A stretch of 64,000 nucleotides of DNA from Maratus speciosus (GCA_963932465.1 OZ010786.1:268616411-268680410), one strand, 5' to 3'. Numbered from the stretch's first letter, positions 46,452 to 56,317 are shown. The notes: generated by a model not told the origin, from the sequence alone. Numbers and translations are program-made.

Positions 46452-48240
46452 AGGTGCGTTCGTAATTATATAAATACGTAGCACCTATAGTCGTCGTTCA
46501 GTCCGTCCGTCCGTCTGTCCGTCCGTCTGTCCGCATGTAACAGAGCAAAAACTACCCAACCGAATGGTCTGAAATTTCAAATATATGATTGTTGCAAAAT
46601 TTTGTCGAGCCATTTCAAATTTTATGAAAATCGGATGTATAGTTTAATTACAGGGACAGTCAAAAGTTTTTCTTTACATTACGGCCAATGGGAAAAATTA
46701 TTGCAAGTGCATTTTAATGATATTAGAGCCTTCCGAAAGGTCTGAAATTTCAAATATATGATTGTTGCAAAATTTTGTCGAGCCATTTCAAATTTTATGA
46801 AAATCGGATGTATAGTTTAATTACAGGGACAGTCAAAAAGTATTCTTTACATTACGGCCAATGGGAAAAATTATTGCAAGTGCATTTTAATGATATTAGA
46901 GCCTTCCGAAAGGTCTGAAATTTCAAATATATGATTGTTGCAAAATTTTGTCGAGCCATTTCAAATTTTATGAAAATCGGATGTATAGTTTAATTACAGG
47001 GACAGTCAAAAGTTTTTCTTTACATTACGGCCAATGGGAAAAATTATTGCAAGTGCATTTTAATGATATTAGAGCCTTCCGAAAGGTCTGAAATTTCAAA
47101 TATATGATTGTTGCAAAATTTTGTCGAGCCATTTCAAATTTTATGAAAATCGGATGTATAGTTTAATTACAGGGACAGTCAAAAGTTTTTCTTTACATTA
47201 CGGCCAATGGGAAAAATTATTGCAAGTGCATTTTAATGATATTAGAGTCTTCCGAATGGTCTGAAATTTCAAATATATGATTGTTGCAAAATTTTGTCGA
47301 GCCATTTCAAATTTGATGAAAATCGGATGTATAGTTTAATTACAGGGACAGTCAAAAGTTTTTCTTTACATTACGGCCAATGGGAAAAATTATTGCAAGT
47401 GCATTTTAATGATATTACAGCCTTCCGAATGATCTGAAATTTTAAAGATATAACTGTTGCAAAATTTTGTCGAGCCATTTCAAATTTTAGGAAAATCGGA
47501 TGTATAGTTTAATTACAGGGACAGTCAAAAGTTTTTCTTTACATTACGGCCAATGGGGAAAATTATTGCAAGTGCATTTTAATGATATTAGAGCCTTCCG
47601 AATGATCTGAAATTTTAAAGATATAACTGTTGCAAAATTTTGTCGAGCCATTTCAAATTTTAGGAAAATCGGATGCATAGTTTAATTACAGGGACAGTCA
47701 AAAGTTTTTCTTTACATTACGGCCAATGGGAAAAATTATTGCAAGTGCATTTTAATCATATTACAGCCTTCCGAATGGTTTGAAATTTTAAAGGTATAAT
47801 TGTTGCAAAGTTTTGTTAAGCTATTTCAAATTTTAGGAAAATCGGATGTATAGTTTAATTACAGGGACAGTCGAAAGTGTTCCGTTACATTACGGGGGAA
47901 TGGGAAAAATTATTGCAAGTGCATTTAAATGATATTACAGCCTTCCGAATGGTCTGAAATTTTAAAGATATAATTGTTGCAAAGTTTTGTTGAGCTATTT
48001 CAAATTTTAGGAAAATCGGATGTATAGTTTAATTACAGGGACAGTCAAAAGTGTTCCGTTACATTACGGGGAATGGGAAAAAATTATTGGATGTGCATTT
48101 TAACGATGTATCAGACTATGCGCTTTATGAAGTGCAAAAAAGTATACATTCAGTACAATATGGGGTGCAAAAAATAATTATAAAATTAGTTATAGTACGA
48201 ACGCACCTCATTTGCCACGTTTGACGAGCAATTTCCAACT
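46452..48240 (+). mobile_element. Helentron-type minisatellite element inside the transposase
   Basis: The 5' end AGGTGCGTTCGTAATTAT is followed by inverted GCACCT, a GTCC/GTCT microsatellite (about 46495-46535) and nine tandem units. Then come subterminal TACGAACGCACCT (inverse of the 5' end) and a final CCAACT. Inserted between T and T inside the Tigger transposase. A second, shorter copy on the other strand is at 49038-49617. Confidence 0.82.
46560..48095 (+). repeat. Minisatellite, about 9 units of 174 bp
   Basis: Units begin near GGTCTGAAATTTCAAATAT at about 46565, 46739, 46913, 47087 and later. The first four units look almost identical. Those after about 47430 diverge (TTTAAAGATATAACTGTTG variants) and the last two more so. 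Confidence 0.92.
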
Positions 48241-48847
48241 TGTTGATTTCGGGATGTTTTCTAGCTTTGCCTTATTCTCGCGCCAATCTCAAATCAATTT
48301 TTCGTGAACACCAAACTGACGAGAAGCAGCACAGTTGTGAGACTCTTCCGCAAAAGAAATAACTTTAAGTTTAAATCCAGCTGCGTATGAAATGCGTTTC
48401 TGCTTTCTAATAACTAAATCTAAATCAGCCATATCAGTAGAAACAAGGAGAAAAAGTGCAGTTAGATAAACGAAGAAATAATGACTAAGTGTACTATCAA
48501 GAACAATCAAGATATAACACTTTTCACGTGTTTTTAGAGAGTCGCGTGTTTCTAGCCACTCGCGAGCGATTCAATTGCACATAGGGGTGATGCATTCTCT
48601 GAATTTTATCTACTGATCTCTCAGAGGGAGGGGGGGGGGGGTAGTAGGCGTACATTCATCGCCAGCACCAAACCAGTCACTCAGTCTCCTTTTTTTCTCT
48701 CCTGGTATGGAAATCGACAGTAAACGAGGGCATTTTTTACTTCTGTGAAAAAAAAAAATTAAGGACCCTCGTATAAGTCGACCCTCCCAAATTTAATCTC
48801 CTTTTTTGTCCAAAATTTCTCGACTTATACGCGGGTAAATACGGTAG

Positions 48848-49037
48848 TTTCAATTACTTGGGGTATATTCTCTCAGCTGATTTTCGACTTTCATACGTAA
48901 CTAATCGAGGAAGTTGATCAAAAAAGTCATTAAACATTTTATTGTTTAACATTATCGGCACGTGATTTAGCTAGGCAACCTATTTGTGATGTATCAATGT
49001 ATACATTATCTAGCATATATTCTTTATTATCATTAAA
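48848..49037. other. AT-rich spacer
   Basis: Sequence between the split minisatellite-element terminus and the next element, without recognised features. Confidence 0.5.
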
Positions 49038-49617
49038 CTAGTTGGAAATTGCTCGTCAAACGTGACAAATGAAGCGCGTTCGTACTATAAATAAATATTT
49101 TTTTGCACCACATATTGTACTGAATGTATACTTTTGTGCACTTCATATGTGCCTATCAATTTCATTCTGTTCGAAAGGCTATGAGATCATTAAAATGCAC
49201 TTGAAATAATTTTTTCCCATTGGCCGTAATGTAACTGAAAACTTTTGACTATACCTGTAATTAAACTATACATCCGATTTTCATAAAATTTGAATTGTCT
49301 CGACAAAATCTTGCAATAATTATATATTTAAAATTTCAGGCCATTTGAAAGGCTGTAACATCATTAAAATGCACTTGCAATAATTTTTTCCCATTGGCCG
49401 TAATGTAACGGAAAACTTTGGCTGTCCCTGTAATTAAACTATACATCAAATTTTCATAAAATTTAAAATGACTCGACAAAATTATGAACCAGTTATATAT
49501 TTTAAATTTCAAACGATTCGGCTGGGTAGTTTTTGCGCTGTTATAATCGGACGGACAGACAGACGGATTGAACGACGGCTATAGGTGCTACGTATTTAGA
49601 TAATTACGAACGCACTT
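49038..49617 (-). mobile_element. Helentron-type minisatellite element, short copy
   Basis: An inverted relative of 46452-48240 with only about two tandem units. On the minus strand it starts AAGTGCGTTCGTAATTATC, has a GTCT/GTCC microsatellite, and ends ACGAGCAATTTCCAACTAG followed by T. The complete CTAG end here helps define the family terminus. Confidence 0.82.
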
Positions 49618-50053
49618 AATAACAAATGAGGTATATATTTCTTACACCGGATCTCTCATTATAATTAGTATTATCGGCTACAAAGTTTTCGCCGTTTATC
49701 TCCCACACTCGGATAGTACGTAAGCCCTGTATTTATTTCTTTTAAAAGAAGTAAACACACTATATACGGATTTTGAGTATTTACATTATTATTTCGAATC
49801 TAGAAATTTAAAAGACGGCCGTAAATGATTGGGAAAAAAACAAAATAATTTTTCCACAATTATTATTTTATGTGCATTTCCTATTGCGTTAATCTGTACA
49901 TGGAAATTCTCGTCGAAATGTCACTGTAGAATTTCTTTTAATCTTCTATAATCGGGTGGCACACCAAAGGTTAGCAACATACATAAACGAACCGCGCAAC
50001 AAGGAACAGTGAATAGTTAACAGTTAACAGTAACAGGGAACAGTTAATATCGT
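49618..50053. other. AT-rich DNA without recognised features
   Basis: Only a short local repeat, AACAGTTAACAGTAACAG near 50020, stands out. Confidence 0.5.
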
Positions 50054-50138
50054 GGAACAGATGTCGCTGACGCAAGAGGGTTGGCGCAATTTTTTTGGCG
50101 CTACTTTGGCGAGAAAACCCCGTTTTCGAATACCTGTT
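50054..50138. mobile_element. Family B element, left end only
   Basis: GGAACAGATGTCGCTGACGC followed by the B blocks TTGGCGC and CCCCGTTTTCGAATACC, as at 532-620. Cut off at about 50138, where the Tigger remnant begins. Confidence 0.65.
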
Positions 50139-51025
50139 AGGCCCAGCATCCAAAAACAGCAAGTTAATTTTATTTTATAATGAAACTACCTGTTTCCTAT
50201 AGTGGGACTTCAGGCTACGAACAACACCCTGGCCCATGGACTGCAGCACAGAAGTCGTTTTTGAAGGGGGAAAAACGAGGTTAATGCACTTCAGATTTTC
50301 TAAGTGGGGATGATCTGTGCAATTGTCGGCAAGGAGAACAATTTTATGTTTTTGTTTCAACAAATCACTGTCCCATTGTCGAAGTTCTTCTTCAAAAAAA
50401 TTGGAAGTCATCCAGGATTTTTGATTGACTTTGTAGTTGACGGGCAGTATTTTAACATTTTTAAAACACCTCGGCTTTTGGGATTTACCTACGATACTTA
50501 ATTTTCGCTTTTCTGAGCCGCTCATATTTGCACATATAAGAACAATTATTCTCACTTTCGAGATACTCTCGTTAGTGAAATTTCCTCCTTTAAATTTTAT
50601 TGTCCGATCGAAAGTCATTTTGTAAAACAATCCAGCTTCGTTACCATTAAAGATAGCCTTCTCTTCATAATCCTGGATTGCATCCGCCCACATTTGAGCA
50701 TTCCACTTTTCCACATCCGATGCATAAATACTTGCTGCTCGCCAACAATCTTTCCATAAGAAGTATTATTCCTTTTTTTAACCTATCCGGCCATCCGTCA
50801 GGACACACAAAGCCGTTTTCTCCGAATCTTTCGGCAAACTCATTTGCTGTAATTGAAATATGTGTCCGGTCGCAGGAATATTTTTATCCCACTGAATGGT
50901 GGACCCTTTTAACAGAGCTTCTTCCCCGTTTTCCTTTTCAGCCTCACGTAGTTTCTTAGAGGAATCCAAATTTCTTTCGTGTGCAGCAAGAGTCGCACTG
51001 CGATTTTTCCATATGTTTGAAACTA

Positions 51026-52555
51026 CACTGCTTAAAACAATTAAAGGATATTTGAAGTTTTATATAAAATAAAGATATAAACGAAATTTTTTTGCCGAAA
51101 ATAGAAGAAGAGACTCACAAATGCAAATTTTTCTGGTTTTCAAACTGTGGAGTATGCAAATTTTGAGTTCGACGTCAAAAACGTCGCTTCAGCGGCAACG
51201 AATGAAATTTGACTTTCAATTGGATAAAAGAGAATGAAGACAAGGATGATCGGCATTCAGTGATTGCTTTGTTTCGATGAGTACGATGTCTCAGCGAATT
51301 CATTTGACAGATTCAGAAGCTTTGAGAATTGTTGGTAGGTTAGAAGGGGGTCAAACTCAAGCCGAAGTAGCGCAAGCCATTGGAGTGTCACAAAGTGTCA
51401 TTTCCAGGATCTGGAACCGTTTTCTGGAGAGTGGATGTGCAGGCCGAAGACCAGGGCAAGGTCGTAGACGGGCAACAACGCCCAATGAAGATCGGTATTT
51501 AGCGTTAACAGCTCGGAGACACCGAACCATGAACGCTACTCTTCTCCAACAACACCTTCGCTCGGCTACAGGCACCACGATTTCAACTCAGACTGTCCGA
51601 AACCGGCTCCATGCTGTAGGTCTGTATGCTCGCCGACCGATGGTATGTGTTAGATTAACATCAAGGCATCGTCGCGACCGCAGGGAGTGGGCAACCGAGC
51701 ATGTCAACTGGAGGAGAAATGAATGGAGCAATATTCTGTTTTCTGACGAGTCCCGTTTTTCTGTGTATCCGGATAATAGGCGTATTTTCATCTGGAGGGA
51801 CCGTGGCAGTAGGAATAATCCTGCGCTCGTGCACGAAAGTGTCAGATTTGGCGGTGGAGGAGTGTTGGTGTATGGTGGCATCTCCATTGACGGGCGCACT
51901 GACCTCTGCATCATTCGAGATGGAGCTCTGACTGGTCGCCGATATAGGGATGAGATCCTCAGACCTATTGTAGTCCCTTACGCTGCAGCAATCGGAGATA
52001 ACTTCATTTTAATGGACGATAACTGCAGGCCACATCGTGCAAACCTGGTGGAGGATTTCCTTTTCGAGGAAGGGATCGTTCGAATGGAATGGCCAGCATG
52101 TTCTCCAGACATGAATCCAATCGAGCACGTTTGGGACGCTCTAGGAAGACGAGTTTCTGGCCGCCAATAACCCCCACAAACTCTCCAAGAACTGGAAAGA
52201 GCTCTTCTGGAAGGGTGGGGCAGAATACCCCAACTCGTCATTAATAGTCTCATTGAGTCCATGCCTCAAAGGTGTTCAACGTTGCTGGCCGCCCGTGGAA
52301 ACCATACCCCCTACTGAAAATGATTTTCTTTGAAGAAAACACCTTTTCTTATTCTTTTTTTCTCATATGCACAAATTGTGTTTTTTTCCTTTAGTACACA
52401 AATGCGCAATAAAATGCATTTTTTTCTGCCAAACATGTGTAATTTATTCTCATATAACCTACTATGTCTGTCGACCATGTATCAATCAGCTAAACAGTTT
52501 ACCAGATACAAAATCCACCTAAAACTGCAATATCCTTTAATTGTTTTGAGCAGTG
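51026..52555 (+). mobile_element. Tc1-type transposon, nearly complete
   Basis: TIRs CACTGCTTAAAACAATTAAA and, inverted, CACTGCTCAAAACAATTAAA continue to about GGATATT. TA flanks are 51024-51025 and 52556-52557. 1530 bp is a normal Tc1 length. It carries one transposase gene with a single late stop. Confidence 0.92.
51277..52170 (+). CDS. Tc1-type DD34E transposase with premature stop
   Basis: 297 codons from ATG 51277; M4 (MSQRIHLTDSEALRIVGRLE) is an equally likely start. Two helix-turn-helix parts come first (AEVAQAIGVSQSVISRIWNR, then a GRPR-like GRRPGQGRRR, then TTISTQTVRNRLHAVGL). The catalytic domain follows: D in ILFSDESRFS, D in ILMDDNCRPHRA and E in NPIEHVWD, all intact and spaced as DD34E. 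It would cut and paste the element at TA sites in the nucleus. TAA at 52168-52170 ends the frame, but the same frame continues without a break to TGA 52315-52317 (PPQTLQELERALL... to GNHTPY), giving about 346 codons, the family length. It is therefore a copy with one nonsense change that removes about 49 residues after the catalytic core. Its GC content is clearly higher than its surroundings, as expected for a recent arrival. Confidence 0.92.
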   Translation: MSTMSQRIHLTDSEALRIVGRLEGGQTQAEVAQAIGVSQSVISRIWNRFLESGCAGRRPGQGRRRATTPNEDRYLALTARRHRTMNATLLQQHLRSATGTTISTQTVRNRLHAVGLYARRPMVCVRLTSRHRRDRREWATEHVNWRRNEWSNILFSDESRFSVYPDNRRIFIWRDRGSRNNPALVHESVRFGGGGVLVYGGISIDGRTDLCIIRDGALTGRRYRDEILRPIVVPYAAAIGDNFILMDDNCRPHRANLVEDFLFEEGIVRMEWPACSPDMNPIEHVWDALGRRVSGRQ

Positions 52556-53203
52556 TAGATTTTGACAAGGAAAATTCCTTGCACAGTGCCAATTCATTGG
52601 TTCCATCTTCAATACGTTTAATGATTTTAATCTTATCCCCAATCGAAAATGCTTTCCTTTTTCCAGAATTCGCCATTTTTACGAAATTTTAGCTGCTCTT
52701 GAAAAAACGTCTTTTTATCTCAAATCAATTACAAGAATAATGGAGAAAGTCACTGTAAAACAAGGGACATTTTTGGACTGTTCCGATTATATTGAGGGGC
52801 AGGGGAAGAAGTTAGCAAGTAAACACCAGACGCTTATACCCAGAATTAGGGAGGAACGAGGAAGAGAGATTTGTATCTGGAACGGGGAGAAGAGGCGTGT
52901 GCTGTTTAACAACTTCTTCGCCCTCGTTTAAAGCGATGAGCGTGAACAAGTGAAATTTAACACAGTGTAAAGGAATGCCATCATTTGCAGTCGCAATTAG
53001 TGGAAGTTTAAAGTTGAAGAACTGAAAAAAAATCTGGTGAAACAAAATTTGAGTTCTCTATAAACGAACTACCAAATTCTCAGCTGTCCACTATGAGCGT
53101 ATAAAATAACATTAGTTAAATGGGAGTTCGGACGGGACCTCTAAAATAGTTCACTACATCCGAGGGTTCACTATAGCGGGGTTCAACAATATTTATTTAT
53201 TTA

Positions 53204-53794
53204 GGTACTTTTCTACTATAGGGCACTTTGCATTTTTAAAAAAAGCTTGGCGCAATTCGGGCATCAGAAAGTGAGATATGTTGCCAGAATATATAAACAG
53301 CTATGAAAACAAATCTAATGAACTTTTATTTTTGTTTATATATGTATTTATATACATAAAAAAATCATTTCTAAATATATATAATATTTATATATATATA
53401 AATTAAGTACACAGATGTTATATATAATAACCGGGGTATCTAACTGGCGCCAAAATGGTGTTATTTTGCCTGATATGGTAGCCCGGTTAATGTTTTTTTA
53501 TTTATTAATAAATTGTTTATTTACTTTTAGTTTCTTTTTTTAAATTATATAAACTGTTTTGTTCTATAGTTATTAATTAAACTTTTATTTATTTATTGTT
53601 ATTTCCTTTTAAAAATAATAGCAAATAATTTAAAAATACTTTAAATAATTTAACTGATATTCGAAAGCGAGATTTTTGCCAAATTGGCGTCAGCAAAAAA
53701 TCACGCCTATCCCGATACGTATATGACATCTGTGCAAAAATTACTTTTGTTTCTTTATAAAAATGGATAAATAGCTTTTTTGTATATTAAACTA
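53204..53794. mobile_element. Family C element fragment holding a family B element
   Basis: The left end GGTACTTTTCTACTATAGGG and the C interior run to about 53400. A B copy follows (53406-53735), then C resumes (CTTTATAAAAATGGATAAAT) until it meets the family D repeat at 53795. The right C terminus is missing. Confidence 0.68.
53406..53735. mobile_element. Family B element, worn
   Basis: Left TACACAGATGTTATATATAA, right ATACGTATATGACATCTGTG. The interior has TGGCGCCA and the AT-rich block shared with 532-874. TSD not readable. Confidence 0.6.
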
Positions 53795-54250
53795 GGCGGC
53801 TCTGCCCCCTACGAGCTACGCTCGCCAACCCCCGTTCAGGTACAACAAAATCCAAAAAGCACGCTAATTTGATCGGCTTTAAAAATATTGATTTTTTTTT
53901 TTTTTTTTTAAAGAAAAAAAAACAGTACCGATCTCTCTGTAAACGGGTTTTCATTCGTTTTCCTTGGATTGGGGATTTTTAAGACCAAAATTGCTGCTGT
54001 TAAGAGATACATTGGCTGTTTTCGTATTTAATTTAAAAAATTAGTTAAACATTTGAAAATAAGCTAATGTAAAATGAATTAAGTAAACAGTGTCATTGTC
54101 TCCAGGGATATTTTAAAAGCGCTATAAGATACTTTTTTTAAATAGTTCATTTTAAATGTATCGTTTTAAATCTGACGTAATTTACACCAAAGTTTTATTT
54201 CTCTTATTAATATTCATGTGAAAATACTTTTGTTAAAACACCAAATAAAA
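53795..54250 (-). repeat. Family D repeat, possible Helitron 3' portion, minus strand
   Basis: On the minus strand it ends GAGCGTAGCTCGTAGGGGGC, AGAGCCGC, then CTAG followed by T. Interior blocks match 20874-21290 in order. The 5' end is not identified. Confidence 0.5.
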
Positions 54251-54329
54251 TAAACTAAGACAGACTTGAGCACAGTTAAAAAATAAAATTTATAAAGAAT
54301 ATACTTAAAAACAATTAAAAATACAATAT

Positions 54330-54370
54330 GTAAACGTTTCGTCAAGCGACACGCAAGACATCATCAGTAC
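54330..54370 (-). other. Hammerhead-like core motif beside a Penelope-like remnant
   Basis: The minus strand has CTGATGA, a stem-loop GTCTTGCG-TGT-CGCTTGAC with internal UU mismatches, then GAAAC. CTGATGA...GAAA is the conserved core of hammerhead ribozymes, which are known from Penelope-like elements. I could not find convincing partners for stems I and III, so activity is doubtful. Confidence 0.35.
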
Positions 54371-54424
54371 AAAAAATATCCATTGCATTTCAAACGACAC
54401 AACAAATCAAGAACAGTTAGTTAG

Positions 54425-54571
54425 TTATTTTAAAAACAAACAATATTCACTAGGGACAGAACGAGCATCATTCAAAGCCTGCGACCGCAATTCAGTGAAC
54501 CAAGCTTCAAGGAGCAATCTACCATGGTAGTTGTTGCAACCCGATTTCAAAATACTGGCGTTCGTTTAAAA
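54425..54571 (-). pseudogene. Penelope-like element C-terminal (GIY-YIG end) fragment
   Basis: The minus-strand frame reads ILKSGCNNYHGRLLLEAWFT, then LRSQALNDARSVPSEYC and a TAA at 54427-54425. The pattern of a short basic/aromatic stretch, R-LLEAW, then a loop and a final P-x-x-Y resembles the end of the GIY-YIG endonuclease domain of Penelope-like retroelements. The hammerhead-like motif follows about 55 bp downstream on the same strand. Reverse transcriptase is absent; the family A element at 54639 lies just upstream. Confidence 0.45.
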
Positions 54572-54638
54572 CGTTTTTATCCATAGACGGTTGTCTATGG
54601 ATGATAATATCTGGAAATGTGATTTCAGTAGTTTTAAG

Positions 54639-54922
54639 GGTACTTGTTAGTTATCCCGTCGACCAAATTACTGTCGCCAAATTGTAAGATTAAATGCCAA
54701 TAATGATTGATCGTAAATGTCACATTCACTTGACAACAAGTGTTTACGTCATCAAATGATTTTTATTTCGACGTTTTATTTGTATTTTTATTAATGTTAT
54801 ACTAATTTATTTGTTCTTTCGCTATTTAAAATAAAAATTATGTCAATTTGTATAATTTGGCGAGCGGTTTGGCGATTTATATAATCTGGCGGAATTGGTC
54901 GACGGGATAACTAACAAGTACC
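54639..54922. mobile_element. Family A hAT-like element with exact TSD
   Basis: 284 bp. The ends GGTACTTGTTAGTTATCCCG and CGGGATAACTAACAAGTACC are perfect inverses over 20 bases. The exact 8-bp TSD is GTTTTAAG (54631-54638 and 54923-54930). Probably one of the younger A copies. Confidence 0.92.
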
Positions 54923-54930
54923 GTTTTAAG

Positions 54931-55315
54931 AATGTTTTAGTTTAAATTAAATTTTAGCTAAATAGTAGCGTGTAATAACGGTACTATTGGCTATGGACGG
55001 TAACTACTGAAATCATTTTTTAAAATTTTTATGCGTTTTCTAAAATGTTTACTTAGTTATCTTATTTACCTCATTTCTCTAAATAACGAAGTTTTGTTAA
55101 AGCATTCAGGAAGTGTTGGAAAGTGTTTCATAATCTATGCTTAACGCATGATTTTTCTTTCTTGTTTAGTCTTATTTTGCATTTATTTTATTCTTAATTT
55201 TTTAGTCTTATACTGCTTTATAGAAACTTTAATAATTAAGGTTTAAACTCCCCCCCCCCCCCCGTTGCACATAGTGAAAACTGTACCACAGATAGCGCAA
55301 AATAATAGACAATTT
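54931..55315. other. AT-rich DNA; part shared with 16356-16475
   Basis: From about 55195 the sequence (TTTTTAGTCTTATACTGCTT onwards) matches the left flank of the family C copy at 16476. A run of C lies at 55249-55263. The rest is unassigned. Confidence 0.55.
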
Positions 55316-55665
55316 GATACTTTTCCACTAAAGGGGCTTTGGCTTTTTAAAAAAAAAGCTTGGTGTAATTCGGGCATCAGAAAGTAAGATTTGTTGTCAA
55401 GTCATATAAATAGCTATGAAAACAAACTTGATGAGCATTTTTGTTTATTTATATATGCATTATATGTATATTATTGATGTTTTCCATGTACAAATTACTT
55501 CTGTTTCTGTATAAAATTAGATAAATGGCTTTTTTATGTTAAATAAATCGTATAAATATCGAAAACAAAATGCGTGTGTATATAAAATGAAACAGTTGAT
55601 AGGTTCCCGGTAAATATGTTGCCAAATTTCCTTCTTCGCCGAGGCATCTATACTGGAAAAGTACC
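55316..55665. mobile_element. Family C element, uninterrupted reference copy
   Basis: 350 bp, ends GATACTTTTCCACTAAAGGG and CATCTATACTGGAAAAGTACC. The flanks are not a TSD (GACAATTT versus TAAAGCAC). Its left flank equals that of the 16476 copy and its right flank that of the 19719 copy. Confidence 0.8.
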
Positions 55666-55837
55666 TAAAGCACATTAAAATCGCGCAGTTAGGAGCTCAG
55701 ACAGTACAGCGTTGTCTATTGGCGGTTATTTTATTAGTAGAATGGGAGGAAGATGTAAAGTATTACATTTTTGTATATTACTTTAAATTCTCACCCACAG
55801 ATTTTTGAAAAAAAAATCTTAAAAGAGTGGAATTTAA

Positions 55838-56045
55838 CCCATTAACGGTCGCATTAAATTACGGTTTAAAAATTCAAATTGCACACTGACACCACTTTGT
55901 TGAAAAAGAAATATTCACCTTATTTAATGACAGGTAAATTGATACCATAATAAAGCCAATTACACTGTATTATAAAACTGGTGGGAATCTAACAATCTGA
56001 GTAAAAGACACAGCCCTGAATATCACGGGAGCGAGAATTAAGGGG
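55838..56045. mobile_element. piggyBac-like short element, TTAA target
   Basis: 208 bp flanked by TTAA (55834-55837, 56046-56049). The left end CCCATTAACGGTCGC and right end GCGAGAATTAAGGGG are imperfect inverses beginning CCC(A/C)TTAA. Non-coding. Confidence 0.65.
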
Positions 56046-56049
56046 TTAA

Positions 56050-56317
56050 ATTAAATTGCGGTGACCTCCTTTATGAAAGGTTAATGGTTTTAAATGGGAA
56101 TTTAGCCAAATTAGCCAGCTATCGTTAAGTCGGTTTCATATGTGACAACTTATTTTTGTCGCCAAATTTGGCGAAATTTCGCTATGTTGGCCAACATTTT
56201 GGCGCTACTTTGGTAACCCTGCATTAATATTTTTCCACAATTACTCATTTCAATGAGGCGGTCCTACCGGAATTGTGAGGGACACACAGAGACTTAGATT
56301 TTATATAAATAGAAGAT
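56050..56317. other. CGCCAA-rich unassigned DNA
   Basis: Around 56150-56215 are CGCCAAATTTGGCG (a palindrome) and TTTTGGCGCTACTTTGG, resembling other short-element interiors. No ends are recognised. Confidence 0.4.

Larger units (their letters stand above)
45310..48432 (-). pseudogene. Tigger/pogo transposase, broken and interrupted
   Basis: The start is ATG at 48432 (MADLDLVIRKQKRISYAAGF), leading into a CENP-B/pogo helix-turn-helix (FKLKVISFAEESHNCAASRQ, FGVHEKLI) and a stop. After removal of the minisatellite element at 46452-48240 the frame continues as a second DNA-binding part (PFPGLENVLHDWVVECRQNG) and the DDE domain (KTTGHENTGFTVVLSCLEDG, HEKWWMDADGTVGWL). The C-terminal part (VKDAWNQIPSEMVIKSFKKC, DGTEDD) leads to an acidic tail ending at TAA 45310-45312. 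About 444 codons in total, near family length. Several stops and frameshifts, including one near 45450, show it is inactive. It encoded the enzyme that moved the element at 41764-48844. Confidence 0.8.
41764..48844 (-). mobile_element. Tigger/pogo DNA transposon, 7.1 kb with nested insertions
   Basis: TIRs CCGTATTTACCCGCGTATA at the left and their inverse at the right (48820-48844) are each repeated just inside (TATAAGTCGACCC). TA flanks are 41762-41763 and 48845-48846. Without the palindrome (41962-45188 plus TSD) and the minisatellite element (46452-48240) about 2.06 kb remain, a normal Tigger size, with one transposase gene on the minus strand. Confidence 0.9.
50175..52676 (-). pseudogene. 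Tigger/pogo transposase, catalytic residues lost, split by Tc1
   Basis: Starts ATG 52676 with the CENP-B-type HTH (KRKAFSIGDKIKIIKRIEDG, LCKEFSLSKS), is cut by Tc1, and resumes near 51024 (SNIWKNRSATLAAHERN) and 50969 (KKLREAEKENGEEALL). The DDE domain lies at 50175-50714: NGNEAGLFYKMTFDRTIKFK, CANMSGSEKRKL, KSQKPRCFKN, LLADNCTDHP, SVLQSMGQGVVRSLKSHYRK. Family members have D in the first (NADETGLF) and third (MDQG) motifs; here they are N and G, so two of three catalytic acids are lost. The second, D in LLADN, remains. Frameshifts lie near 50770 and at the Tc1 junction. The C-terminal end is missing. Confidence 0.82.
50139..53187 (-). mobile_element. Tigger/pogo element, truncated at one end and split by Tc1
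   Basis: The right end reads, on the minus strand, GTTGAACCCCGCTATAGTGA then GTAGTGAACTATTTTAGAGG, the repeated-motif TIR style of Tigger. The left TIR is missing; the element is truncated shortly after the transposase at about 50139. A Tc1 element (51026-52555) sits within the transposase gene. Confidence 0.75.

Noticed and set aside
51357..52262. Minus-strand frames antisense to the Tc1 transposase
   Set aside because: Shadows caused by the higher GC content and codon pattern of the real plus-strand gene.
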